Shown here: piece by piece, positions 45,333-54,138 of the stretch | Position numbering within the stretch: the stretch's first letter is position 1 | How the letters are laid out: each line of letters begins with the position of its first letter | DNA from: Tabrizicola sp. TH137 | GTDB lineage: Bacteria > Pseudomonadota > Alphaproteobacteria > Rhodobacterales > Rhodobacteraceae | NCBI RefSeq assembly: GCF_002855575.1 | Contig: NZ_PKRQ01000002.1 | Location: 806,001-870,000 of the forward strand | Length of the DNA stretch: 64,000 nt | Reading direction: 5' to 3' | Notes under the pieces: generated by a model | What the model saw: the letters and a program-made list of their open reading frames with translations, nothing else | Databases searched by the model: none | Told to the model about the DNA's origin: nothing | Position numbers and translations under genes: made by a program

Positions 45333-46769
45333 ATGAAACCGCCGCCCAACGGACCGCCGCCCGTCCCGCCCGCCCCTTCCGAAGGGGTGCTGATCCGGGC
45401 CGAGAATGGCGATGTCGTGACCTGGGATGAGACCGGCCTGACCCTCCGCCTCTCTGACAGCGTCCTTGCCGACCTGCGCCAGCGCCTGCCCCTCCCCACC
45501 CCGCGGGCCGAGGCGCGCGCTCTCGGCGATATCGACGCCTGGAACCTGCGCGATCAGGACGGCTGGCTCCTGTTCGACGCCCGTCTCGACCCCGCCCTCG
45601 GCACCCGCGCCTATCGCCGCGCCCATGCGGGCGGCGACATCCTCGCCGCCGCACCGGGGCCGCTCCTGGCGCTCCTCGCCCTTGGCGGCCAGCGCCGCGC
45701 GGGCTTCTCTCCGCGCCGCCCGGCCTTCCCCCATCACATCCTCGCCCCCGGCGACGATATCGGGGCCGTCGGCCTTGAAGGCACCGCCCGCGCCGAAGCC
45801 ACCGCCCGCCTCCAGCACCTCCCCTGGTCCACCCGCGAGTCCCTGATTGCCGAGGCGTTGCTCTCCGACCGCCTTGCCGAGGCCCGCGCCCTGCCCCTTT
45901 TCCTCTGCCGCGCCGAAACCGATGCCAGCGCCAGCATCGACGCGCTTCCCTCCGGCCTCGCCTTCGCCAATCTGCTGACGGCCATCGACAGCGGCATCGC
46001 CGCCGCACGCAGCCTCGGCACCCGCCTGCGCATCCCCGCCATCGCGCTGGATTTCGGGCTGGAGGATCGCGCCAGCGACGCCCCCGCTCTCGCCCGCGGC
46101 CTCCGCCGCCTCATGGCCCGGCTGGAGGCGGAACTGATCCGCCGCGACATCGAACGCCCGGTCTTCCTCCTCACCGCCGAGTCCGGCACCGCCCGCGACA
46201 CCACCCACCCCGCCATCGCCGCCCATGCGGAACTGTCCTGGCAGCCCGGCCCCCATCGGCTGACCATCGCCGCCCCCGGCTACATGTTCGAACAAACCGC
46301 CTTCGGCCGCCCCACAGATACCGCCCGCGCCCGCATGGCCCGCATGGACGCCTTCGCCCTGACCGAGGCGCTGGCCCGCCGCGACTGGTTCTGCCCCACC
46401 TTCCTGCTGGCCGAGGCGACAGAGCGCCAGATCCGCGTCACCGCGCAATCCATGGGGCCACTCACCCTCTCCGATGCGCTGGACGCAGGCCCCGCCTGCG
46501 GCTTCCGCCTCTCGCAGACCGAGGCGCGCATCACGGCCGTAACCCTTGCCCCCGACGATCCCCGCGCCCTGATCCTGACGACCGACCGCCCTGCCACTGG
46601 CGGGCTGCTCCACTACGCCCATGGCGCCGACCCGGCACCGGGCCGCGCCGGGTTGCCGCCCAATCGCGGCGGCGTGCGGGACGACTGGCAGGCCCCCGGC
46701 CCCGAGGGCGGCCCGCCCCTGCACCGCTGGGCCTTGCCGTCCCTCTTGCGCATCTGGGGGGCGGCATGA
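45333..46769 (+). CDS. Hypothetical protein in glycan island
   Basis: A 478-residue protein that I cannot assign. It starts with a proline-rich segment and lacks a clear signal peptide. The body has no transmembrane region. The end (ALILTTDRPATGGLLHYAHG, then NRGGVRDDW and PLHRWALPSLL) resembles the closing beta domain of some carbohydrate esterase-like or SGNH-type proteins, but I find no serine nucleophile motif I trust. It overlaps the next gene by four bases, so it is translated with the LamG-like protein and sulfatase. Modification or recognition of carbohydrate is a weak inference from the context. Confidence 0.6.
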   Translation: MKPPPNGPPPVPPAPSEGVLIRAENGDVVTWDETGLTLRLSDSVLADLRQRLPLPTPRAEARALGDIDAWNLRDQDGWLLFDARLDPALGTRAYRRAHAGGDILAAAPGPLLALLALGGQRRAGFSPRRPAFPHHILAPGDDIGAVGLEGTARAEATARLQHLPWSTRESLIAEALLSDRLAEARALPLFLCRAETDASASIDALPSGLAFANLLTAIDSGIAAARSLGTRLRIPAIALDFGLEDRASDAPALARGLRRLMARLEAELIRRDIERPVFLLTAESGTARDTTHPAIAAHAELSWQPGPHRLTIAAPGYMFEQTAFGRPTDTARARMARMDAFALTEALARRDWFCPTFLLAEATERQIRVTAQSMGPLTLSDALDAGPACGFRLSQTEARITAVTLAPDDPRALILTTDRPATGGLLHYAHGADPAPGRAGLPPNRGGVRDDWQAPGPEGGPPLHRWALPSLLRIWGAA

Positions 46770-47500
46770 CCGGCCCCCTCCTCTTTCCCGGCCGCCTGCC
46801 GGATGGCGCGCTTGTCCGTGGCGACACCCTCCCCACGCAGCCGACCCTGCGCCCAAGCACCCCACCCGCCGCCCCAGCCCCCGTCTGGCTGTCCTGCAAT
46901 CACGCCCCGGAAACTACCCCGCTCCATCTCTGGCCCGCCTCCAACGGTCAGGCGGCCGCCTCCGTCCCCGCCAATGACAGCGGCACCGCACGAAGCGCCA
47001 GCGGCGCACTCATCTTCCGCGCCGGCGAAAATTCCGGCCTCTGCCTCGCCGATGCCCTGCCCGATGCCGCCACCGCCAGCCTTGGCGCGATCTTCCGCCC
47101 CGCCCCCGCCGCATCCGCCGGCACAATCCTGTCGCTGCAACCGCAGGACGGCAGCGGCTATCTCTTCCTCGCCCATGAGGACGGCCAACTCCGCATCGGG
47201 CGCAAGGATGCCGACCTCTCGCTGACCGCCCCTGCGCCCGAAGGTGCCATCCTCGCGGGCCTCTCCCTCGCGGCAGGCCGCGTCACGCTCTTCGTCAATG
47301 GCACGGCGGCCAGCAGCGCCCCGCTCGCCCTCTCCGGTCCCGCCGACCTCTTCATCGGCTGCCGCACCGCCCGCCCCGGCCTGAAGAACAAGCTGGGCAG
47401 CTTCCACCTCGCCGATGTGCTGCTCTGGCCCGGCGATCCGGCCCCGGACCTCGCCGCCGCCTGCGCGCTCCGCGCCGAAAGGGGGCAGCATGGGCTTTGA
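46766..47500 (+). CDS. LamG/concanavalin-A-like domain protein
   Basis: A 244-residue protein. The second half looks like a LamG-type jelly-roll domain: TASLGAIFRPAPAASAGTILSLQ, GSGYLFLAHEDGQLRIGRKD, AGLSLAAGRVTLFVNGTAASSAP, ADLFIGCRTARPG and a final LGSFHLADVLLWPGD. Such domains bind glycans or form beta-sandwich modules. There is no obvious signal peptide. It overlaps the unknown gene before it by four bases and the sulfatase start by 11 bases, so the three are coupled. Confidence 0.7.
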   Translation: MTGPLLFPGRLPDGALVRGDTLPTQPTLRPSTPPAAPAPVWLSCNHAPETTPLHLWPASNGQAAASVPANDSGTARSASGALIFRAGENSGLCLADALPDAATASLGAIFRPAPAASAGTILSLQPQDGSGYLFLAHEDGQLRIGRKDADLSLTAPAPEGAILAGLSLAAGRVTLFVNGTAASSAPLALSGPADLFIGCRTARPGLKNKLGSFHLADVLLWPGDPAPDLAAACALRAERGQHGL

Positions 47501-49856
47501 CCGGGAAACGATCCGCGATGGCAATCTCTGCCTGATCTGGATCGACGACATGATCGACATCTTCACCTGGCGCAACGCTTTCGGCGTCACCATCCGGACC
47601 CCGAACATCGACCGGCTGATGGCCGAAGGCACCCGCTTTGCCAATGCCTATGCCACCATTCCGCTCTGCGCCCCCTGCCGGGCCGAAATCTCCACCGGCC
47701 TCTCGCCCTTCCGCACCGGCCTGGTGGACCTCAACCGCTTCTGGCGCGACGTCCTTCCCGCCACCGCCTCATGGGTCTATGACCTGCGCCGCGCAGGCTT
47801 CCGCACCTTTACCACCGGCAAGACCGACGCCAATTACAGGCCGATGCCGGAAGCCTATCGCCGCATCCTCTTCCACGAAGATGCCGAGGCCGCCGACCGC
47901 GGCCGCCGTCGCGGCGTCCACCCCTATCTCGACAAGGGGCCGGGCATCGCGGGCGTGAACCATCCCGATGATGACGGGTCAATGGATCACACCTTCTACG
48001 ACCATGCCGTCGCCCAGAATGCCATCGACTATCTCGGTCGCGCCGATCCCGCCCGCCGCCACCTGATCCAGCTCGGCTTCAAGCATCCGCATTACAACCT
48101 CACCTGCCCCGACCGCTTCTATCAGCTTTACGATCCCGCGCAGATCACCTGGCCCGACAGCGCCCATCCCGATGATTTCACCGGGCCGCAGCCGGGCATG
48201 GCCGTCTATGAACTGGCCTATATCGTCAATGGCCAATGGACGCCTGAAAAGGCGGGCGATCACGCCTGGCGGCAGGTGGTGCGCGCCTATTTCGCCGCCT
48301 GTTCCCATGTCGATCACGAGATCGGGCGTTTCATGGATGCCCTGCGCGCCTCCCCCCTCGGCGGCAACACCACCGTTGTCCTGCTCTCCGACAACGGCTT
48401 CAACCTCGGCACCCATGACAGCTTCCACAAGATGAGCCAGTGGGATAGCGCCGCCCATGTCCCCCTTGGCCTCTGGCATGCCGCCATGCCCGGCGGGACC
48501 GAGGTCGCGCTGCCCGTCTCGCTCCACAACCTGCCCAAGACGCTGCTCGACATCGCCGGGCTCCCCCCGCGCGAAGACTGGGTCTCGGGGCAAAGCCTTC
48601 TGCCCCTGATCGACCCCTCCTTCGGGACCTATGACCGCACGAAATCCCCGCTCACCGCCGTCTTCGGCACCCTTTCCGTGCGCCCCTCGGTCGAGGGCCT
48701 CGATCACCTGCGCTACTTCCGCTACCCGAATGGCGAAGAACATGTCTATGACGTCATCGCCGATCCGGGTGAGACGACAAACCTCGCGGACGGCCCCCAT
48801 ACCCCCGACCTGCGGCAGGAACTCGTCAAGGCCGCCGCCGATCTGGGCCTTGACCTGCGCGGGATGGAAACCCCCGGTTCCGGCCTGCACGCGATGATGG
48901 CGATGGACGGCACCGTTGTTCTGGAAGGTGGCGCCGCCGACAACCATTACTGGGCCTATGGCGCGTCAGCGGACCGGATCGTCGAACGCCCCGATGGCGG
49001 GCATGACACGCTCTGGTATCTCGCCGGTCCCGATGGCCATGTCCTGCGCGTGCCCGCCAATATCGACTGCGTCCGCATCGGCACGGTCACCGCAAGGAAC
49101 GAAGCGGATGGCAAGATCGGCAAGGTTCTCCGCATCGTCGCCCATCCCGAAAGCGCCCTTGACTTCGAGGCATCCGAACGCGTCTCCGTCCATGTCCGCG
49201 GATCGGATCAGGGCGACGTCATGCTCGGCCCCGTCTATGCCGGCGCGATCTTCGAAGGCGGCGCAGGCGATGACCGCCTCGTCGCCCAATCGATGCGCCG
49301 CAACGACCGCCACGCCTTCTATGGCGGGGCAGGCAATGACACGCTGATCGGCGGCAACGGGCGCGACACGCTCGACGGCGGCCCCGGCGATGATGTGATC
49401 GAGGCCGGCGACGGTTTCGCCAAACTCTATGGCGGCCCCGGCAATGACACGCTCCGCGCGGGCGACCGCAGCGTGGAAATCCACACCGGTCCCGGCCGGA
49501 ACGAGGTCACTTCCGGCCCCGGCAATGACCGCATCTTCGCAGGCCCCGGCGAGAACCGCATCACCGGCGCGGGCGGCGGCGTCACCTATACCGTCGCCTG
49601 GGGCGGGGTGACCGAGATCACGGGTTTCTCCGACGATGACCACCTGATCCTCGCCGGCTGGCCCGAGGCACCGCTCCTCGCCGCCGAAGGCGATGCCGTC
49701 ACCGTCACCGCAGGCCTCTCCACCGTGGTCCTCCATGGCCGGACAGACCCGGACCGCATCCGCGCCCGGATCGGCCATGCCGACCGCTTCCTCCACGCGA
49801 CTGCGCCGCTGCCCGACAGCTTCCCCCCGCCCGAAGACGAGGATGGCGATGGCTGA
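47490..49856 (+). CDS. Sulfatase fused to RTX (hemolysin-type) calcium-binding repeats
   Basis: A 788-residue protein. Residues about 10-440 are an alkaline-phosphatase-superfamily sulfatase: LCLIWIDDM with the metal aspartates, the formylglycine segment C60-A-P-C-R-A-E-I-S-T-G, TTGKTDANY, HPHYNLTCPDRF and TVVLLSDNGFNLGTH. The usual motif is C-x-P-S-R; here the fourth position is also cysteine. After a beta-rich stretch, residues about 600-700 contain GGxGxDxLx nonapeptides (FYGGAGNDTLIGGNGRDTL, DGGPGDDVIEAG, LYGGPGNDTLRAG), which bind calcium and are typical of type I secretion substrates. There is no Sec signal. An exported enzyme acting on sulfated glycan or choline-sulfate-like esters is inferred. 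The ATG at 47490 follows GGGGG. Confidence 0.88.
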   Translation: MGFDRETIRDGNLCLIWIDDMIDIFTWRNAFGVTIRTPNIDRLMAEGTRFANAYATIPLCAPCRAEISTGLSPFRTGLVDLNRFWRDVLPATASWVYDLRRAGFRTFTTGKTDANYRPMPEAYRRILFHEDAEAADRGRRRGVHPYLDKGPGIAGVNHPDDDGSMDHTFYDHAVAQNAIDYLGRADPARRHLIQLGFKHPHYNLTCPDRFYQLYDPAQITWPDSAHPDDFTGPQPGMAVYELAYIVNGQWTPEKAGDHAWRQVVRAYFAACSHVDHEIGRFMDALRASPLGGNTTVVLLSDNGFNLGTHDSFHKMSQWDSAAHVPLGLWHAAMPGGTEVALPVSLHNLPKTLLDIAGLPPREDWVSGQSLLPLIDPSFGTYDRTKSPLTAVFGTLSVRPSVEGLDHLRYFRYPNGEEHVYDVIADPGETTNLADGPHTPDLRQELVKAAADLGLDLRGMETPGSGLHAMMAMDGTVVLEGGAADNHYWAYGASADRIVERPDGGHDTLWYLAGPDGHVLRVPANIDCVRIGTVTARNEADGKIGKVLRIVAHPESALDFEASERVSVHVRGSDQGDVMLGPVYAGAIFEGGAGDDRLVAQSMRRNDRHAFYGGAGNDTLIGGNGRDTLDGGPGDDVIEAGDGFAKLYGGPGNDTLRAGDRSVEIHTGPGRNEVTSGPGNDRIFAGPGENRITGAGGGVTYTVAWGGVTEITGFSDDDHLILAGWPEAPLLAAEGDAVTVTAGLSTVVLHGRTDPDRIRARIGHADRFLHATAPLPDSFPPPEDEDGDG

Positions 49857-50985
49857 CACATCCGCCCTGCCCCCCTTCGCCCCCGACCGTCCGATGACCC
49901 TGCGCCTCCTGCCGAAGGTCACGCTGGTCCCCTGGGGTCTGACCGATCCCCCCGGGGCCCGCCGCGCCGCCGCCCTCTTCGACGCCGCAGGCCAGCCCAT
50001 CCCCGAGGCAGAGTGCTGGCGCTGGTGGGGCGAACCGATCACGACCTTGCCCGACCGCGATCCCGCCGCCACGCCCGAACTGCTGCCCGGCCGCTGGCTG
50101 TTCGGCGGGCTCTTCTACGGCCATTTCGGCCATCTCCTCTGCGAATCCACCGCCCGCCTCTGGGCGCTGGACCACGCCCCCGGCATCACCGGCATCCTCT
50201 TCCACCCCAAGCTGCGCTTCACCCATGAAAACCGCATGATCCGCGATCACCTCGCCCTGTTCCAGGCGCTGGGTCTGGCCGACCATCATATCCGCGCCCC
50301 CCAGACACCCGTCCTGGTCGAGGAAATGGTCATCCCCGAACAGGGTTTCGGCATCGGCGACATGGCCGCAGGCCGCCCCCAATACCGCGCCTTCATGCGC
50401 GACCGCCTCTCCCGCGCCGCCCCGCCAGAGGGGCCGGACCACATCTACATCTCCCGCGCGCGGCTGCCTTCGAAACGTGGCTCCGTCCTGCTCGAAACGC
50501 GGATCGAGGCGCTTATGGAACAGGCGGGTTACACCATCTTCCACCCGCAGGAACATCCGCTGACTGTGCAGCTTGCCCGCTACCGCGCCGCCCGCCGCAT
50601 CGTGGCGCTCGACGGCTCCGCCCTCCACCTTGCCGCCATGGTGCTGCACCCCGAGGCGCAGGTCGCCATCCTCAATCGCGGCCCCTCGCAGAACATCGAC
50701 GATTACCTCCGCCAGTTCCGCCATTTCGCCGGCATCGACCCGGCCCGGATCGACGCCGTCCGCGACTACTGGTTCCAGGCCGGCCGCCGTGTGATCAAGC
50801 GCGAAACCCACGCCCTGCTCGACCTGCCCGCCGTCGCCGCGGCCCTCTCCGCCGCAGGCTTCCTCCCCCCCGGCACCGACTGGCCCGCCCTGACCGAAGC
50901 CGACATCACCGCCGCCATAGCCGATCTCGAAACCCGCGCGGGCCACCCCATGACCCGCTACCCGGCAGACCCCGCCCATGCCTGA
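49849..50985 (+). CDS. Glycosyltransferase family 61
   Basis: A 378-residue protein matching the DUF563/GT61 family. Visible marks are the N-terminal GLFYGHFGHLLCESTARLWAL, PDHIYISRARLPSKRG in the middle, and the C-terminal RRIVALDGSALHLAAMVLHPEAQVAIL that binds the nucleotide sugar. The ATG at 49849 has GAGG six bases before it; ATG 49843 is too close to that site. It overlaps the sulfatase stop by eight bases and its own stop overlaps the next gene. GT61 enzymes often act in LPS or capsule synthesis; the sugar here is unknown. Confidence 0.85.
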   Translation: MADTSALPPFAPDRPMTLRLLPKVTLVPWGLTDPPGARRAAALFDAAGQPIPEAECWRWWGEPITTLPDRDPAATPELLPGRWLFGGLFYGHFGHLLCESTARLWALDHAPGITGILFHPKLRFTHENRMIRDHLALFQALGLADHHIRAPQTPVLVEEMVIPEQGFGIGDMAAGRPQYRAFMRDRLSRAAPPEGPDHIYISRARLPSKRGSVLLETRIEALMEQAGYTIFHPQEHPLTVQLARYRAARRIVALDGSALHLAAMVLHPEAQVAILNRGPSQNIDDYLRQFRHFAGIDPARIDAVRDYWFQAGRRVIKRETHALLDLPAVAAALSAAGFLPPGTDWPALTEADITAAIADLETRAGHPMTRYPADPAHA

Positions 50986-51874
50986 TCTGGCCTTCCTCTT
51001 CGTCGTCGAAGGCCCCCGGCTGGAGGCGCAGTCGTTGCTCCTCGCCGCCTCGATCCGACGGCATCACCCGAAGGCCATGATCCTCGGCTACCGCCCGCTC
51101 GGCGCAGAACCGCCCCCCGCCCCGGTTGCGGCGATCTTCGCGGCCACGGGCGGCCTTCTGCTGCCCCTGCCCCCCGCGCGGGGCATCTGGCGCGGCCCCT
51201 ATCCGCATGGCAACAAGATCATCGCCCTCGCCCAGCCCCGCGATGCCGCCATCTCGGTCTTCCTCGACACCGACATGGTGATGACCGCCCCCCTCGCCCC
51301 CGAAGACATGCCCGGTCACGGCGAGGTTTCGGTCGTTCCCGAAGGCATCCAGTCTTGGGGCAAGGAAGAGGGTCGCTGGGAAAGGGTCTATGCCCATTTC
51401 GGCCTCCCCCTGCCCGAAGAACGCATCCGCCTGCTGCGCGGGGCGCGCCGCCACTCCCCGCCCTATTTCAACGCAGGCTTCGTCGCCCAGCGCGAAACCG
51501 ACCGGGTCGAAGGCATGACCTTCGGCCAGCTCTGGCTCGACACCGCCCGCCGCATCGACCACGAGGTCGGCGTCGCCAACAAACGCCCCTGGCTCGACCA
51601 GATCGCCCTTCCCGTCGCGCTGCGCCGCTTCGGCCTCCGTTACCGCCTCATCGACGAGGCGGCGAATTTCTCCATCTCCAACGGGCGCAAGCTGCCCGAT
51701 CCCTTCACCCCGAAGGTGCTGCACTACCACCGCTCGGGCTTCCTGCGCGCCTGGGACGGGGCCGATGCCGTCATCGCCCAGGCGCTCGACTGCCTCCCCC
51801 CCGCCCTCCACCCCGAGGCCGAGGCGATGCTCACCGCCGCCGGTTTCCTCGGCGACCTGATCGAGGAGTCCTGA
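50978..51874 (+). CDS. Nucleotide-diphospho-sugar transferase-like protein (GT8-type fold)
   Basis: A 298-residue protein. AISVFLDTDMVMTAPL gives a DxD motif on a beta strand as in GT8-like transferases. The start LAFLFVVEGPRLEAQSLLLAASIRRH is the nucleotide-binding part, PPYFNAGFVAQRETDRV the acceptor region and KVLHYHRSGFLRAW the C-terminal histidine segment. It overlaps the GT61 gene by eight bases and is followed directly by a GT2 gene. I would call it a glycosyltransferase; the exact family is not certain. Confidence 0.72.
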   Translation: MPDLAFLFVVEGPRLEAQSLLLAASIRRHHPKAMILGYRPLGAEPPPAPVAAIFAATGGLLLPLPPARGIWRGPYPHGNKIIALAQPRDAAISVFLDTDMVMTAPLAPEDMPGHGEVSVVPEGIQSWGKEEGRWERVYAHFGLPLPEERIRLLRGARRHSPPYFNAGFVAQRETDRVEGMTFGQLWLDTARRIDHEVGVANKRPWLDQIALPVALRRFGLRYRLIDEAANFSISNGRKLPDPFTPKVLHYHRSGFLRAWDGADAVIAQALDCLPPALHPEAEAMLTAAGFLGDLIEES

Positions 51875-52732
51875 ATGGCCAAGGATTTCGCCTGCGCCCT
51901 GACCCATGTCCGCCACGAAGGCTTCTTCCTCGCCAAATGGATCGCCCATTACAGCGCCGTCGTGGGCCGCGAGAACCTCCATGTCGTGATCGACGGCGAC
52001 GATTGGGAACCCGATGTCGATCTTTCCGGCATCTCGGTCGAAATCGTCACCGGCGCCCCGCGCCAGCGCATCCGCAACGACCGCTGGATCGCCCGCGAAA
52101 TGTCGGTCCGCGCCAATGCGCTGCGCAAGCGCTATGCCCATGTGATCCGCGGCGATGTCGATGAATATGTGGTCATCGACCCCGACAGCGGCCTGACCTG
52201 GCCGGATGCCTTCGGAGAATTGGGCGATCAGGGCTATATCTTCGCCCTCGGCGTGGACATGGTGCAATCCGCCACCGAAACCGCCCCGCTCGACCGCGCC
52301 GTTCCGATCCTCGGGCAAAGACGGCAGGGCTTCCTCGCCGACCGCTATTCCAAACCCTTCGTCATCTCGCGCTGGAACAACTGGGCCGGCGGGGCGCATC
52401 GCCTGGTCAACCGCGATGTCCGGCTCAGCCGCCATTTCTTCCTTTTCCACATGGCGCTGGCCGACCGTGACCTGGCGCAGGAACGGCTGGCCGCCCGCGG
52501 CGGCCTGACCCAGCACGCCTCCTTCGTGGAACATCAGACGATGCGCCTCGATGCCGTCGGCACCGCCGCCGATCCCCTCGCCTGGACCGAGGCCCTCGCC
52601 CTCGCCCATGCCCAGTTCCCGGTCGAACCCGACGGCACCCCCGCCGGACGCCCCCGCGCCAGCACCGACCCGCGCGCCACCGACAAGGGCCTTCCCGTCA
52701 TCGTGCCGGACCGGTTCTTCGGCCTGGTCTGA
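51875..52732 (+). CDS. Glycosyltransferase family 2 (Glyco_tranf_2_4-like)
   Basis: A 285-residue protein. DFACALTHVRHEGFFLAKWIAHYSAV matches the start of the Glyco_tranf_2_4 group seen at 1399 and 42444. VIRGDVDEYVVIDP is the metal-binding acidic motif, and RWNNWAGGAHRLVNRDVRLSRHFFLFHMAL the C-terminal acceptor part. The ATG at 51875 starts one base after the stop of the gene before it. It ends the plus arm of the island; the next gene is convergent, five bases away. Confidence 0.82.
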   Translation: MAKDFACALTHVRHEGFFLAKWIAHYSAVVGRENLHVVIDGDDWEPDVDLSGISVEIVTGAPRQRIRNDRWIAREMSVRANALRKRYAHVIRGDVDEYVVIDPDSGLTWPDAFGELGDQGYIFALGVDMVQSATETAPLDRAVPILGQRRQGFLADRYSKPFVISRWNNWAGGAHRLVNRDVRLSRHFFLFHMALADRDLAQERLAARGGLTQHASFVEHQTMRLDAVGTAADPLAWTEALALAHAQFPVEPDGTPAGRPRASTDPRATDKGLPVIVPDRFFGLV

Positions 52733-52737
52733 CGGTC

Positions 52738-53829
52738 CTAAAGCGTCACCCTCGGCAAGGCCGCCACCCGCGCCACCACCCGGCGCAGGATCGCCTCCCG
52801 CAGATCGGCGCGGATCAGCAAGGCGGCAATCGCCCCGGCCTTGGCCACCATCTCCCGCACCGCGCCCGGATTGGCCTCCGCCCAGTCCAGCCGCGCGCGC
52901 AGATCCGATCCATCAAGAGCGAAGGGCAGATAGGCCTCCCAGGGCCGGAAATGGCCCGAGGCAAAGGTTTCGAACGGCGTCTCCATGACCATGCCAAGAC
53001 TGCCGGAATGCATCACCCAATAGAAGGACGATCCGACATCCAGCCCCCGCAGCACCGCGATATAGCGATAACCCTGCATGGCAACCTGCGGCATCCTCGG
53101 CCGCTCCAGATGCGCGTGCAGCGGCGTACGCGCGATGACATAGCCGTCGCCATCGACAAATCCCATGTCAAAGCGCGGATCGTCCTTCAGGCGCTCCAGC
53201 AGGCCCCAGCGCGGACAGGCGGCCAGCACCGCGCGCAGCTCCGCCTCGCTCATCCGGCCCTCGCGATGGCGGCGCATCGCCATCTTCACCCGCATCCCTT
53301 CGACCAGACCCTCGGCATCCAGCGCCGCCCGCCCGCCCGTGATCCCGCGCCAGACGACGCGCGGCACCTTCTCCTCCCAGGCCACGGCATCGGGCCGCAC
53401 CGCATCGGCGAAATGCCCTGTGCCGAAATCATGATAGACCGGCAGCGGCAGCAGGATGCGCTGCCCGTCCCCCGTCAACCGGTTGAAGGCAAAGACCGGC
53501 GGCACCGGTTCGCCCTCCGGCGCGATGCGCTTGGCCCGCCGATCCTGCATGTCCAGAACGAAACCGAAATCGGCCCCCGCCGAGCGCAGCGCCGCCAGCG
53601 CGCCCGTCGTCTTTGGGCTGACCTTTCCCTTTGACAGATCGACCGGACGCATCCCCGTCCCCGCCGCATCCAGCGCCAGCACCTCACCGCGCGCCGGACA
53701 CCAGGCAATGGCCATGCCGCTCGACCGCTGCAAGCCGCGCAGCAAGGCCGCATCCCCCTGCGCCACCGGGCCGTGCTGGCCGCCGATCTGTAGATCGACA
53801 GAACGCGCTGTGAACTCGTCTTCCCCCAT
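52738..53829 (-). CDS. Glycosyltransferase family 90 / CAP10-like protein
   Basis: A 363-residue protein with features of the CAP10/GT90 (LpsA-like) family. Visible are VPRVVWRGITGGRAAL for the donor site, MPQVAMQGYRYIAVLRG then DVGSSFYWVMHSGSLGM, and the MVMETPFETFASGHFRPWEAYLPF segment that corresponds to the family's W-x-P-W-x-H-Y-x-P block. Such enzymes transfer xylose, glucose or similar sugars to surface glycans. It lies alone on the minus strand at the end of the island, convergent with the GT2 at 51875. The 309 bases to the next gene start hold no motif I recognise. Confidence 0.8.
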   Translation of the reverse strand: MGEDEFTARSVDLQIGGQHGPVAQGDAALLRGLQRSSGMAIAWCPARGEVLALDAAGTGMRPVDLSKGKVSPKTTGALAALRSAGADFGFVLDMQDRRAKRIAPEGEPVPPVFAFNRLTGDGQRILLPLPVYHDFGTGHFADAVRPDAVAWEEKVPRVVWRGITGGRAALDAEGLVEGMRVKMAMRRHREGRMSEAELRAVLAACPRWGLLERLKDDPRFDMGFVDGDGYVIARTPLHAHLERPRMPQVAMQGYRYIAVLRGLDVGSSFYWVMHSGSLGMVMETPFETFASGHFRPWEAYLPFALDGSDLRARLDWAEANPGAVREMVAKAGAIAALLIRADLREAILRRVVARVAALPRVTL

Positions 53830-54138
53830 GCGCCGACCCTAGCGCGGCCCGCTTCCGCAGCCAACACCCCGCCCCGCCCGCGCCCGGATCAACCCGAGGT
53901 TGCCGCGACTCCGCCGAAACAACCCGCAGCCCGGTTTCCCAAGGCGCCACGGTGCCCGGAACACCGGCAAGACGCGGACCCGCGCCGCAATCTTCCCGAC
54001 CATCACGCAACTATCATGAAAACACAGTTTGCTATCAGCGCGAATCGTGCCACCTATACCGACAAGATCGGCAGGGTAGTCCGATCAGCACCCCGCCCTC
54101 TGCACAGTGCAGCCGGGCGGCCAGAAATGGGGAGCTAC

